64,000 nucleotides of DNA, taken from contig NZ_JAHNZO010000002.1 in NCBI RefSeq assembly GCF_018998565.1, forward strand, positions 248,001-312,000. Direction: 5' to 3'. This document shows positions 42,305 through 51,564 of this stretch, in pieces. A model generated the notes under the pieces. That model made no database searches, had not been told where the DNA came from, and saw nothing but the letters and a program-made list of their open reading frames with translations. Made by a program: the position numbers and the translations under genes. Positions within the stretch are counted from its first letter, which is position 1; each line of letters begins with the position of its first letter. The stretch comes from Paenibacillus oleatilyticus. GTDB taxonomy: Bacteria > Bacillota > Bacilli > Paenibacillales > NBRC-103111.

Positions 42305-43918
42305 TTGAAAAAGTTAAAAGCTTTTGTTCCTGTAGCATTCCTTACCGCGAGCCTCGTTGCCTGCCAGAACGGCGGGAATAACGGGGCGGCTGGCTCCGCC
42401 GACGGCGCCGGACAGTCCAAGCCGTCAGACGCGTCGCTTAATCTTTCGATGGCTTTGATGGGCGGGGCGAAAACGCCGAATTCCTGGACGGAAAAAGCGC
42501 TGGAAGAAGATCTGACGAAGGCGCTCGGTAAACCGGTTGCGCTTGAGAGCGTTTTCCTGCCGGGATGGGAAGATGCGCAGACGAAAATCAATTTGAACAT
42601 GAGCGACAAAAGCACCATGCCCGACATTCAGTGGTGGTACGGCATGGACAAGGAATACACGAACTGGGTAAAATCCGGCGCGCTCGTTGACCTCGTTCCT
42701 TACCTCCAGAAGAATGGCAAGACGATTTTGAATTACTATTCTCCGGAAACGATGTTCTACTCCTATGAAAAAGGGAAGATGTACCGCCTGCCGGGAGACG
42801 TAGCGGAAGCGACCTCCATGACGACGATCATCCGCAAGGACTGGCTCGATAAGCTCGGGCTGAAGGTGCCGACGACGGTGGACGAATACATCGAAGTTTT
42901 GAGAGCGTTTACCAAGAAAGACCCCGACGGCAACGGCAAGGACGACACGTACGGCTTGTCCGGCCCGGGAATCGCAGGCTCGGCGGAATACCGCACGTTC
43001 GCGCCGATTTTCTTCGCCTACAAGTCGATTCCGAACGAATTCATGGTGCAGCCTGACGGAACGGTCAAATACGGCGCGGTGCTTCCGCAGACGAAAGAGG
43101 CTTTGAAGGTTTTGCAGAGCATGTATAAGGAAGGGCTTATCGATCCGCGGACGATCAGCAATACGGACGCCAACAAATTCGAGGAAATCGCCGCAAGCGG
43201 CAAAGTCGGCTCCTTCTACCGCTGGATCGCTTATTTCAACCCGTCCAGCACGCTGTACAAATCGTTCAAGGCAAACAACCCTTCGGGCGAGCTGCTCGCG
43301 ATTCCGCCGATCAAAGGCCCGGACGGCTTCAGCTCGGATTATCCCGAAGCGGTCGGTGGCTGGTGCTTCATCGGCGTGACCAGCAAGGCCAAAGATCCCG
43401 CTGGCGCGGTTCAAGCGCTGAACCGGATCGCATCTCCCGAAACGTTCAAGCTGGTCAGCTTCGGCAAGGAAGGCGAGCATTACAAGATGGAGAACGGCCA
43501 GTTCCAATCGCTCCTGACGCCGGACGAACAGAACAAGCTCGGTATCGGCAACTACACCTGGTACTTGAGCCGGAAGGACGAAGCGAACATTTCCAACATT
43601 CCGCAGGTGATCGACCTGTTCAAGAAGGGCGAGACGACATCCAAGCCGCTGCGGGAGCTGGTGGTCCGGTTCAAAACGAACGATCGCCCGGCCTTCAAGG
43701 AATACATCAAGGATATCGAGAAAGTGCGGGACGAAGTATTCTACGGCATCATTTCCGGCAAGAAAAGCATCGACGAATTCGACAAGTTTGTCGACAAATA
43801 TTATGCGATGGGCGGCAAAAAGGTAGAGGAAGAGGCGAACGCCCTGTACAAAGCGCAAAAGCAGGAATATGCGGAATTTTTAACGTGGTACGACAAAGAA
43901 ATCAAGCCTTACAAATAA
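42305..43918 (+). CDS. LplA-type sugar-binding lipoprotein
   Basis: 537 residues from TTG at 42305, directly behind ACAGGAGG. Lipoprotein signal peptide with lipobox LVAC, a Gly/Ala/Ser-rich tether, then a large family 1 solute-binding fold; length near 530 and the DKYYAMGGKKVEEEANALY C-terminus are typical of LplA-like oligosaccharide receptors. It works with the permeases at 43932 and 44822; as usual no ATPase is encoded here. Confidence 0.92.
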   Translation: MKKLKAFVPVAFLTASLVACQNGGNNGAAGSADGAGQSKPSDASLNLSMALMGGAKTPNSWTEKALEEDLTKALGKPVALESVFLPGWEDAQTKINLNMSDKSTMPDIQWWYGMDKEYTNWVKSGALVDLVPYLQKNGKTILNYYSPETMFYSYEKGKMYRLPGDVAEATSMTTIIRKDWLDKLGLKVPTTVDEYIEVLRAFTKKDPDGNGKDDTYGLSGPGIAGSAEYRTFAPIFFAYKSIPNEFMVQPDGTVKYGAVLPQTKEALKVLQSMYKEGLIDPRTISNTDANKFEEIAASGKVGSFYRWIAYFNPSSTLYKSFKANNPSGELLAIPPIKGPDGFSSDYPEAVGGWCFIGVTSKAKDPAGAVQALNRIASPETFKLVSFGKEGEHYKMENGQFQSLLTPDEQNKLGIGNYTWYLSRKDEANISNIPQVIDLFKKGETTSKPLRELVVRFKTNDRPAFKEYIKDIEKVRDEVFYGIISGKKSIDEFDKFVDKYYAMGGKKVEEEANALYKAQKQEYAEFLTWYDKEIKPYK

Positions 43919-43931
43919 GGGGGAAAACCTC

Positions 43932-44828
43932 TTGCTAAAAGATCTGGTCAGGGACAAGTACTTATATTTGCTGCTGCTGCCCGGTATGCTGTTCATCGTC
44001 GTGTTCAAATATATCCCGATGTATGGCCTGGTCATCGCTTTTCAGGAATACAACATATTGCAGGGCGTCGGAGGCAGTGACTGGGTCGGGTTGTACCAGT
44101 TCGAAAAGCTGTTCACGATGCTTGACTTCACGAACGTGTTCAAGAACACGCTGATCATCAGCACACTGAAGCTGGTCTGGGGCTTCCCGGCACCGATCGT
44201 GCTGGCCCTTTTGTTAAACGAGGTCAAGCAGCTCATGTTTCAGCGGTTCGTGCAAACCGTCGTTTATTTGCCTCACTTTATTTCGTGGGTTATTTTTTCC
44301 GGGATCATCATCATCTTTTTGAATCCGGTGGACGGCCTGGTCAATCAGGTGATGGGGTGGTTTGGTGGAGAGCCGATCGACTTCCTGATCGAAAAATCGT
44401 ATTTCCGCTCCATTCTGGTCGCTACCGATATTTACAAGGAGGTCGGCTGGGGGACGATCATTTATTTGGCCGCCATTTCGGGCATCAACCCGCAGCTGTA
44501 CGAAGCCGCCATTGTGGACGGGGCAGGCCGGTTCAGGCAAATGTGGAACATTACGCTTCCGTCGATCCGCCACGTGATCGTTATCCTGTTCATTCTCAGT
44601 CTCGGCAATATTTTGGACGCCGGATTCCTACAGACGCTGCTCTTGTACAATCCGCTGGTCATGGACGTGGCCGATATTATCGACACGTACGTATATCGCA
44701 AAGGGATCGTCGATGCAAGCTATAGCTTGGGGGCGGCGGCCGGCGTGTTTAAGTCGGTCATTGCGCTGATCCTGGTCGCAGCTTCGAATCAACTGGCGAA
44801 AAAGTTCGGCGAGGAGGGCTTATGGTGA
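43932..44828 (+). CDS. LplB-type ABC transporter permease
   Basis: 298 residues from TTG at 43932 behind AAGGGGGAAAA. Six membrane helices; the N-terminal YLLLLPGMLFIVVFKYIPMYGLVIAFQEYN and EAA loop YEAAIVDGAGRFRQMWNITLPSI match LplB/YtcP-type permeases of CUT1 importers. Its last seven bases overlap the next gene, so the two are translationally coupled. Confidence 0.93.
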   Translation: MLKDLVRDKYLYLLLLPGMLFIVVFKYIPMYGLVIAFQEYNILQGVGGSDWVGLYQFEKLFTMLDFTNVFKNTLIISTLKLVWGFPAPIVLALLLNEVKQLMFQRFVQTVVYLPHFISWVIFSGIIIIFLNPVDGLVNQVMGWFGGEPIDFLIEKSYFRSILVATDIYKEVGWGTIIYLAAISGINPQLYEAAIVDGAGRFRQMWNITLPSIRHVIVILFILSLGNILDAGFLQTLLLYNPLVMDVADIIDTYVYRKGIVDASYSLGAAAGVFKSVIALILVAASNQLAKKFGEEGLW

Positions 44829-45715
44829 GGAAGCTGAAAAGAAAGCCGTCCGCCGGAAGCCGGCTGTTTCAGGCGGCCAACACGCTGTTCATGCTGGCGC
44901 TCGTCGTTGTCATGCTTTACCCGTACTGGTACGTGATCATGTATTCGTTAAGCGATGCGAAGCTGGCGGGAAGCGGCGGCTTGTTCCTCCTGCCCAAAGG
45001 CTTCTCGCTCGCCGCATACGAAACGGTGCTCGGCAATGCGGCCGTGCTGTCCGGCTTCAAGGTTTCGCTCATCGTTACGCTGACGGGCACCTTGCTCGCC
45101 ACGTTCATTACGGCGGCGACGGCGTACGCGATCTCGAAATCGCGCTTGCGGGGCCGAAAGCTGTTTACGCTGATGATTTTGTTTACGATGCTGTTCCACG
45201 GCGGCATGATCCCAGGGTATTTGCTGGTCAAGGAACTGGGCCTGCTGAACTCGTATTTGGCGCTTATTCTCCCGTCGGCGATCGGGGCGTGGAACATTTT
45301 CATCATGCGCAGCTTTTTTGCCGGAATTCCGGCGGAGGTGGAGGAGTCGGCTTACATCGACGGGGCGAACGATCTGGTCATTTTTTTCCGGATCGTGCTT
45401 CCGCTGTCGAAAGCGGTGCTGGCCACAATCGCGCTGTTTATGGCCGTCATGTATTGGAACGACTTTTTTTCCACGATCTTGTATATTTCTTCGAAGGACA
45501 AATGGGCGCTGCAAGCGGTATTGCGAGACCTGCTGACCAATACGTCGACGGCAATGCAAAGCCAGGGCATCAGCATCGCCTATCAGCAGGAGATTAGCGA
45601 ATCGACGATCAAAATGGCGAATATCGTGGCCGCCACGCTGCCGATCTTGATCGTATACCCGTTCGTGCAAAAATATTTCGTCAAAGGCGCGATGATCGGT
45701 TCGGTTAAAGGTTAG
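44822..45715 (+). CDS. LplC-type ABC transporter permease
   Basis: 297 residues; ATG at 44822 lies inside the end of the preceding gene. Six membrane helices and the EAA loop EESAYIDGANDLVIFFRIVLPLSK; ends GAMIGSVKG as in the LplC family. It forms the transmembrane heterodimer with 43932. The glycoside hydrolase gene starts 12 bases after its stop. Confidence 0.93.
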   Translation: MVRKLKRKPSAGSRLFQAANTLFMLALVVVMLYPYWYVIMYSLSDAKLAGSGGLFLLPKGFSLAAYETVLGNAAVLSGFKVSLIVTLTGTLLATFITAATAYAISKSRLRGRKLFTLMILFTMLFHGGMIPGYLLVKELGLLNSYLALILPSAIGAWNIFIMRSFFAGIPAEVEESAYIDGANDLVIFFRIVLPLSKAVLATIALFMAVMYWNDFFSTILYISSKDKWALQAVLRDLLTNTSTAMQSQGISIAYQQEISESTIKMANIVAATLPILIVYPFVQKYFVKGAMIGSVKG

Positions 45716-45727
45716 AAAGGAGTCAGC

Positions 45728-48700
45728 ATGGACAACGTTATCGTATTGTATGATCCGGAGTTTCCTTTTCTTGGGGAGGGAATGGACGAAGCAGGCCTCG
45801 AAGGGTTATCCGAGGTCTTCCGAGTAGTCCGGGCGGAGCAGCTGCCGCAGGCGCTCTCGGGCATGGACGCCGGGTGTCTGGTGAATCTCCATGCTCCTTA
45901 TTTCCCGAAGGAAGCGTGGGGCGCGATCCTGGATTTTCTGCAAAAGGGAGGCGGGCTTGTCAGCATGGGCGGAGCCCCGTTCCGTATTCCGGTCTATCGC
46001 GAGAACGAAGTATGGCACGCCGAAGCCGAGCAAACGGCCTATCACCGGCAGCTTCGCATCCACGAAGCAATGACGGTCGATTCCGCTCCGGTCGCGAAGC
46101 TGGCGGCCAGCGCAGAGGTGCCTCTGCTGCGGGGGCGGGAGGCACTCTTTGAGATTCAGCCGACCTGCAGCCTGATTCTCCACGTGACGCGCCATGACGA
46201 TCAGCCGCACGAAAGCGGCTCGGCCGGACCGATGGATGCGCACCTGTACCCGCTGTTGAAAGGCATATCCTCCGAGGGCAGAGAGGTCGCCGCTCCCGTG
46301 GTGCTGCTGGAAAATACGAAAGGCGAGTTCGCCGGAGGCCGTTGGCTGTTCGTTCACCAGCTTGCGACAGCGTCTTTCTGGGAAAAGGGCGGGGCTGCGG
46401 CTCTTGCGGATTGGGCGGCGTACTGCGCGCTCGGCGTGACCGAGCTGACGCTGAAAACGAACTACGCCACTTATGAGCCGGGCGAGCGTCCGAAGCTGAA
46501 GCTGCAAATGCAAGGCCTGCTGCGAACGGGCGAGACGGCTCCGGCTGGCCGCTCCTGGCGATTTACCATCGAAGTGTGTCAGGAGAGTCGGACAATGGAA
46601 GGGGCGAGTGGTCCGACGGAGCCGGTGTGGACGGGGGAAATCCAAGCCATCGTCTCCCGCGAGCAGAGCTTCGCAGAGCTGCTGCTGCCAATTTCCGTTG
46701 AACCGGGACTGTATGAGATTGTTTGCATAGCGGAGTCCGAACTCGGCGAGGTCCGCGTGCTGCGGCAAGGGTTCTGGGGAAGGGACGAAGAGCTTCTTCG
46801 CGAGGGCAGTCCTTTGCGCTGCGACCGGGATTACTTCTGGAAGGACGGCCGTCCGCTGCCGGTGGTCGGCATGACCTATATGAGCTCGGATGTGGCGAGA
46901 AAATTTCTGTTTTTGCCAAATGTGTCGGTGTGGAACCGGGATATGGCGCAGATGCGGCGGGCCGGAATCAACTTCATCCGGACGGGAATCTGGACGGCGC
47001 ACCGGCAGGTGATGTTCGTAGACGGCCATCTGTCTGAGGAGGCGCTGCGCGCGATTGATGCGTTTATTCTTACGGCGAAAAGGCACGGGCTGGAAGTGAA
47101 TTTTACGTTTTTCGCATTTGCGCCGGAGGCGTGGGAAGGGGCGAATCCGTATCTGGACCCGCGGAGCGTGGAAGCGCAGAAACGGTTTCTGGCTGGCATC
47201 GTATCACGGCACCGGCACACGACGAACGTGCATTGGGACTTGATCAACGAGCCTTCGCTGTTCGATCCGAAGCGGGTGTTCGCCGGTCCGCGTCCGGTGC
47301 GCGACCGGGAGGAGCGTGCCGCCTATTCCACCTGGCTGCAGCGTCGGCACGGTTCGATACGGCTGCTGCAGGAGCGCTGGGGCATGACGCCGGACGAGCT
47401 GCCGTCCTTCGAAGCGGCCAGTCCGCCCGCGCCGGAAGAGATCAACTTCGACGTGCATGATATGGCGAGAGGCAAAAGGGGGACGCCTTGGCTCGACTAT
47501 ACCTTGTTTACGATGGAGATGCATAACGAGTGGATACGCAGCCTGAGCGGCACGATCCGAGCGCTGCATCCCGGGGCGCTTATTACGGTCGGTCAGGACG
47601 AAGCGCTTGGCGGCCAGCGTCCGTCTCCGCTATTTTACGGCTCTGAGGTCGATTACACGTCGGTTCATTCCTGGTGGCTGAATGACGATTTGGTATGGGA
47701 TGGCATTTTTACCAAAGTGGTGGAGAAGCCGAATCTGGTGCAGGAAACCGGCATTATGTATCTGGAGACGCCGGATGGGCGGGCGAAGCGGTCGGAGACC
47801 GAGCTGAAATATTTGCTGGAACGCAAATATGCGTATGCGTTTGCTACCGGCGCTGCAGGCGCGGTTCAATGGATCTGGAATACGAACTATTACATGAACA
47901 ACATTAACGAGTCGAACATCGGCGCCCTGCGGGCCGACGGTACGGAGAAGCCGGAGGCGGATGTTTCGTACGATTTTGGCCGCTTCATGAACGAAATCCG
48001 CGACTTGTTTACCGGAAGGAAACCGGAGGAAATCGCCGTCGTGTTTCCGTATTCGAACGATTTTTCGAACCGTAGGCTCGCCTGCGAAGCGACGGCACGG
48101 CTGACTCGGGTGCTTGCTTATGAGCTGAAATGCCCGTTTTTCGCCGTCGGGGAATACGACCTCAAGCCATTGTCCGAGCGCTGCCCGAAGCTGATCGTCG
48201 TTCCGAGCGCGCACAATTTCAGCGACCGGGCGATGGAGACTCTCGTCGAGCATATCCGTACCCGAGGCGGGACGCTGCTCTTCACGGGGCCGCTCGGGCT
48301 GGATGAATATTGGAGGCCGACCGGGCGTCTCGGCGAGCAGTTCGGTCCGTACCGGGAAGGGAACGTGTGCCGGGAAGAGCGGCTGATGATCGACGGGAAC
48401 GCCCATTCCGTCTCGTTCGGACGACGCAAAATCGCCGAGCTGTGCAAAGGGATTCCGGAGGAGGATGAGGTGTCCGGTGGCACCCGGCTAACCGACGTTT
48501 TCCTGGGGATGGGACGCCTATTCTGGTGTCCGCTGCCAGTCGAATTGAACGACCGCACCGAACCGATTCGCGAGCTGTACAAGCACGTCATCCGGGCCGC
48601 CGGTGTACAGCCTGACATGGTATGGCGGCAGGGCGGGGAGCTTGCAGGTATTTATGGACGCAAGCTCACGTTTGCGAAGGGGGCGCTCTTCATCTTCGTA

Positions 48701-48886
48701 TCCGAGTACGCTCATCCTGCAGATGTGGAGATTGAGGACCCGGCCAACGGCGCCAAGTACCGTTTTACGATCGAAGCGGAGCGTTCGGTCTTGTTCGCTG
48801 CGGACGTGACGGGCAAGCTTATTGCCGTGTATCGCGACAATGAAGTGCGAATCGAGCATGGAAACGAACAGCCGGCGTGGCTGTAA
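45728..48886 (+). CDS. Large cytoplasmic glycoside hydrolase (clan GH-A, beta-galactosidase-like)
   Basis: 1052 residues, no signal peptide, so intracellular. The first 230 residues resemble a glutamine-amidotransferase-like domain of the kind found in GH42 enzymes. Then a beta-sandwich region (about 235-350), a TIM barrel (about 365-760) and a second amidotransferase-like segment (about 770-900). Acid/base Glu508 in HWDLINEPS and nucleophile Glu673 in LVQETG are those of clan A retaining hydrolases. It should cleave the oligosaccharide brought in by the importer genes just upstream. I cannot assign a GH family with confidence; GH42-like, GH5-like or GH2-like are possible. Confidence 0.8.
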   Translation: MDNVIVLYDPEFPFLGEGMDEAGLEGLSEVFRVVRAEQLPQALSGMDAGCLVNLHAPYFPKEAWGAILDFLQKGGGLVSMGGAPFRIPVYRENEVWHAEAEQTAYHRQLRIHEAMTVDSAPVAKLAASAEVPLLRGREALFEIQPTCSLILHVTRHDDQPHESGSAGPMDAHLYPLLKGISSEGREVAAPVVLLENTKGEFAGGRWLFVHQLATASFWEKGGAAALADWAAYCALGVTELTLKTNYATYEPGERPKLKLQMQGLLRTGETAPAGRSWRFTIEVCQESRTMEGASGPTEPVWTGEIQAIVSREQSFAELLLPISVEPGLYEIVCIAESELGEVRVLRQGFWGRDEELLREGSPLRCDRDYFWKDGRPLPVVGMTYMSSDVARKFLFLPNVSVWNRDMAQMRRAGINFIRTGIWTAHRQVMFVDGHLSEEALRAIDAFILTAKRHGLEVNFTFFAFAPEAWEGANPYLDPRSVEAQKRFLAGIVSRHRHTTNVHWDLINEPSLFDPKRVFAGPRPVRDREERAAYSTWLQRRHGSIRLLQERWGMTPDELPSFEAASPPAPEEINFDVHDMARGKRGTPWLDYTLFTMEMHNEWIRSLSGTIRALHPGALITVGQDEALGGQRPSPLFYGSEVDYTSVHSWWLNDDLVWDGIFTKVVEKPNLVQETGIMYLETPDGRAKRSETELKYLLERKYAYAFATGAAGAVQWIWNTNYYMNNINESNIGALRADGTEKPEADVSYDFGRFMNEIRDLFTGRKPEEIAVVFPYSNDFSNRRLACEATARLTRVLAYELKCPFFAVGEYDLKPLSERCPKLIVVPSAHNFSDRAMETLVEHIRTRGGTLLFTGPLGLDEYWRPTGRLGEQFGPYREGNVCREERLMIDGNAHSVSFGRRKIAELCKGIPEEDEVSGGTRLTDVFLGMGRLFWCPLPVELNDRTEPIRELYKHVIRAAGVQPDMVWRQGGELAGIYGRKLTFAKGALFIFVSEYAHPADVEIEDPANGAKYRFTIEAERSVLFAADVTGKLIAVYRDNEVRIEHGNEQPAWL

Positions 48887-48904
48887 AGTCCCTCTGAGGA
48901 TGAG

Positions 48905-48940
48905 AAATGAGACTGTGAGCAAGTGACGGTCTCATTTTTT
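48905..48940 (+). terminator. Rho-independent terminator after the hydrolase
   Basis: 9-bp stem AAATGAGAC (48905-48913) / GTCTCATTT (48929-48937) with a 15-base loop, followed by Ts. It ends the LacI-regulated operon. Confidence 0.8.
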
Positions 48941-49051
48941 ATTTGTAAGGGCATCCAGCGGTGATAAATGTGCGGATGGCCTTGTGCCTGCTACAGTCAT
49001 TGAATTACAAGGCCATTTTCATTACTATGAAGAGGGAAGGAGGGGCTTACG

Positions 49052-49411
49052 TTGATCGCTGCGAGTGAGATACTATCGATCCTAGGTGATGGCACGTTCA
49101 TCGAGCGTGTTTTCAACAAAGATGTGGATTGGGACACCGAATTGGACGCCCGGGATGAAGCTGAATTCGCTGAAGCATGGAGTTCCAGCTATGACAAGCT
49201 GGAAGCAATGCATCCGTCTGAAGATGCGGTGGTCCGCGAAGTCAGGGAGACGGTGTTCAAGCAAACGTTTCGGATCACCCGGAGCCCGGAGCTGGCAGGG
49301 TATGCATCGGACGACTTTGGTCTGATTGCCAAGGCATTCGAGAACAAGATCGAGATCGAATTTATCAATAAGCTGTGGGATTCCTACACAAAAGGCAGGT
49401 TTCCGAGATAA
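49052..49411 (+). CDS. Hypothetical protein, 119 residues
   Basis: TTG start at 49052 behind a very strong GGAAGGAGGGG site. The product is acidic, mostly helical and soluble, without Cys or signal sequence; C-terminal IEIEFINKLWDSYTKGRFPR. I do not recognise the family. It has its own terminator (49449) and stands alone between the hydrolase operon and an MFS gene, and the strong ribosome site argues that it is expressed. Confidence 0.7.
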   Translation: MIAASEILSILGDGTFIERVFNKDVDWDTELDARDEAEFAEAWSSSYDKLEAMHPSEDAVVREVRETVFKQTFRITRSPELAGYASDDFGLIAKAFENKIEIEFINKLWDSYTKGRFPR

Positions 49412-49448
49412 GAGAAAACGAGGGATTCTAGATGCTCCAATCCTGCTC

Positions 49449-49482
49449 AAGACACGACCTTTTAAGGCGCGTGTCTTTTTTT
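49449..49482 (+). terminator. Rho-independent terminator
   Basis: 8-bp stem AAGACACG (49449-49456) / CGTGTCTT (49470-49477) followed by a T run to 49482. Ends the gene at 49052. Confidence 0.8.
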
Positions 49483-49514
49483 ATTTTGAAGCGAAATAAA
49501 AATTACCCCTTCAC

Positions 49515-49752
49515 AACGTAACAATGTTATGTTACATTGTTTTGCGAGGGAGTACTGACAGTGGGAGGAAGATAGGAGGGGAGGTTTAGAAAACGATACT
49601 AGCCGGGAAGGGTTTATTTGCAGAAGCTGGAGAACAATCGGTCTCTCGGTAAAACTGCTAATGTGTATTAACCTGCATATTCGGCAGAGGCGTCTCTGCA
49701 CCATGCGTAACCCCGACTGCATAAAGCAAAAACGATATAACGTAACAATGTT
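49515..49752 (+). promoter_or_regulatory. Repeated palindromic operator candidates upstream of MFS gene
   Basis: AACAATGT (49520-49527) / ACATTGTT (49534-49541) is an 8-bp dyad. The 14-base string AACGTAACAATGTT at 49515-49528 recurs exactly at 49739-49752, 224 bases away and about 65 bases before the MFS start. Paired copies flanking a leader suggest a dedicated repressor; none is encoded adjacent. The rest of the 403-base gap (49412-49814) shows no gene. Confidence 0.4.
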
Positions 49753-49814
49753 TTAGTTAAGGCGCCCGGCCAATTCGAAAGGGGCCGCCGGAAATCACGA
49801 GGAGGTTGGACAAT

Positions 49815-51056
49815 TTGGACAAACAACGGGAAAACGCTAAAAGCCCGAATCTTTTTCGCAATCGTTTCATGCAGACGATTCTGCTATCCAACATGCTGCT
49901 GCAGATCGGCATTTGGGTGCGTAATTTCGCGATTCTACTTTATGTTGCAGATAGGACGAACAACGATCCGAGTGCCATTTCGCTGATCAGCGTTGCGGAA
50001 TTTGCGCCTATCTTCATATTTTCGTTCATCGGAGGGACATTCGCCGACCGCTGGCGGCCGAAACGAACGATGATCTGGTGTGATCTGCTGTCCGCGGTAT
50101 CGGTGTTCATCGTGCTTGTAACGATTCACTACGGATCTTGGCAGTCCGTCTATATGGTCACCTTCATCTCGGCCATTCTTTCGCAGTTTACCCAGCCTTC
50201 GGCCGTTCGGCTGTTCAAGGTTCATGTGCCCGAAGAGCAGCTGCAGCAAGGGATGGCGCTGTTCCAGACGTTGATGGCGATCTTCATGGTGCTCGGCCCC
50301 ATGCTTGGTACATTTGCCTACAGTACGTTTGGTTTGGAAACATCCGTAGCGGTTATGGGGGTGGCATTTCTGCTTTCCGCGCTCATCCTGACCCGCTTGC
50401 CTAAGGATCGGCAGGAACCGCAGACGGAAGCCGGAAAAGGGCAATTCCGCGAGCAATTCGTTGAAGGCTTCCGTTATGTCTGGCAAAGTCCAGTGCTGCG
50501 GATGCTTGGAGTTGCGTTCATTCTGACCGGTCTCTCCATGGGCATTACGCAAACGCTCGGCCTGTTCGTCGTCACGGAGCGGCTTGGAAGCGATGAGAAA
50601 TTTCTGCAATATATGCTGATGGTGTACGGTGCCGCTATGCTGATCGGCGGCGGGCTCGTATCCGTTTTTGCCAAGCGGGTCGCACCGCAGCTCTTGCTCG
50701 CTATCGGCATGCTCATCGGCGGCATTTGTACGGTGATCATCGGGTATTCGACAAGCATACCGGTTACGCTCGCAGTGCAGTTTTTGAGTGGGCTTGTGTT
50801 TCCTTGCATTCATATTGGCATCAGCACGATGATTCTGAAATGGTCACCCACGTCGATTGTAGGAAGGGTTAACGGAGTTCTGAATCCCATGTTCATCGGG
50901 ATGATGGTCATTTCGATGTCTTTCGCCGGTGCGTTAAAGGATGCTTTTTCGCTAGTATCGATTTATACCGGCGCGGGGCTGCTGCTCCTTATCGGTGCAC
51001 TGGCCATGATGGGGATCATGAACAGCAAAGCGCCGGAGCATGCGCAGTCTGCATGA
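49815..51056 (+). CDS. MFS transporter (macrolide-efflux / EntS-like subgroup)
   Basis: 413 residues from TTG at 49815, 9 bases after AGGAGG (a TTG at 49806 overlaps the site too closely). Twelve membrane helices with GGTFADRWRPKR as the loop 2-3 motif and the mid-protein EGFRYVWQSPVLR segment of the MFS_3 subgroup. Members export macrolides, siderophores or other hydrophobic compounds. Its original terminator (hairpin at 51120) adjoins a palindromic element. Confidence 0.9.
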   Translation: MDKQRENAKSPNLFRNRFMQTILLSNMLLQIGIWVRNFAILLYVADRTNNDPSAISLISVAEFAPIFIFSFIGGTFADRWRPKRTMIWCDLLSAVSVFIVLVTIHYGSWQSVYMVTFISAILSQFTQPSAVRLFKVHVPEEQLQQGMALFQTLMAIFMVLGPMLGTFAYSTFGLETSVAVMGVAFLLSALILTRLPKDRQEPQTEAGKGQFREQFVEGFRYVWQSPVLRMLGVAFILTGLSMGITQTLGLFVVTERLGSDEKFLQYMLMVYGAAMLIGGGLVSVFAKRVAPQLLLAIGMLIGGICTVIIGYSTSIPVTLAVQFLSGLVFPCIHIGISTMILKWSPTSIVGRVNGVLNPMFIGMMVISMSFAGALKDAFSLVSIYTGAGLLLLIGALAMMGIMNSKAPEHAQSA

Positions 51057-51119
51057 TACTGGCATCGATATGAACATAAATGCGCATTGACCATCATACG
51101 AAACGTATAGTTTTGCACG

Positions 51120-51140
51120 AATCCTGCCTAGTGCAGGATT
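51120..51140 (+). terminator. Hairpin after MFS gene, left duplicate flanking the element
   Basis: AATCCTGC/GCAGGATT with loop CTAGT. Almost the same 21-22 bases recur at 51420-51441 on the other side of the palindromic element, there followed by seven Ts. This left copy lacks a T run, as if it had been separated from it. Confidence 0.55.
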
Positions 51141-51146
51141 CAGGCT

Positions 51147-51416
51147 TTTGAGAAAGTGGGGTTATACGAAAAAAGAGATGTATACGGAGGTGGGGTATCT
51201 ACTGGAGAAGCGATAGCGTTCGCCTTTGTCTGCGGGAAATCCCCGCTATTCAGCGGCTTCAATCAAAATTTCCCGCTGACCCGGGGTCCCCGCAAAGTAC
51301 TCGGACTAAGCTTCCCTGCTTCAACTTCACTTTGCGGGGTGGAGTAGTGATCGGAAGTAGATATCCCACCCCCCTCGTACACCTCTATTACCTCAATTCA
51401 CCACTTTCTCAACAAG
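51147..51416. repeat. Palindromic intergenic element, copy 2 (longest)
   Basis: Terminal inverted repeats: TTGAGAAAGTGG (51148-51159) versus CCACTTTCTCAA (51400-51411), continuing imperfectly through GTATACGGAGGTGGGGTATCT and its inverse AGATATCCCACC. Inner hairpins GGGAAAT...ATTTCCC and CCCCGCAAAGT...ACTTTGCGGGG. The CGATAGCGTTCGCCTTTG block is shared with copy 3, and GTCCGCCTTTG with copy 1. No ORF of coding quality. Together with the flanking hairpins and the FNR region it fills the 508-base gap 51057-51564. Confidence 0.75.
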
Positions 51417-51419
51417 CTC

Positions 51420-51447
51420 AATCCTGCCTGGTGGCAGGATTTTTTTC
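51420..51447 (+). terminator. Terminator at right border of repeat copy 2
   Basis: ATCCTGCC (51421-51428) / GGCAGGAT (51433-51440) with a 4-base loop and seven Ts. It repeats the hairpin at 51120 and probably now ends any transcript crossing the element. Confidence 0.8.
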
Positions 51448-51451
51448 ATCT

Positions 51452-51506
51452 TGTGATTGCAGTCACAAACTGGCGCTGTCGAATTCGCTACACTGTAGAT
51501 ACAGTG
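51452..51506 (+). promoter_or_regulatory. FNR-type box and promoter of the DUF2249 operon
   Basis: TTGTGA-TTGCAG-TCACAA (TGTGA 51452-51456, TCACA 51463-51467) is a perfect FNR/CRP-type palindrome. TACACT at 51489-51494 lies 32 bases from its centre, the class II activation geometry. A second perfect dyad CACTGTA-GA-TACAGTG (51491-51506) overlaps the -10 and could bind a repressor. The operon start codon is at 51565. Confidence 0.7.
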
Positions 51507-51564
51507 AAAATAATTCTCATTTGGACCGGATTATCCATCCGGCAAATGGATTGGGGGAAAAGAT

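Noticed and set aside
42425-43858. Minus-strand open frame of 477 codons
   Set aside because: Antisense to the LplA-type lipoprotein; composition is that of a GC-biased shadow frame (Arg/Phe/Leu/Val-rich) without recognisable domains.
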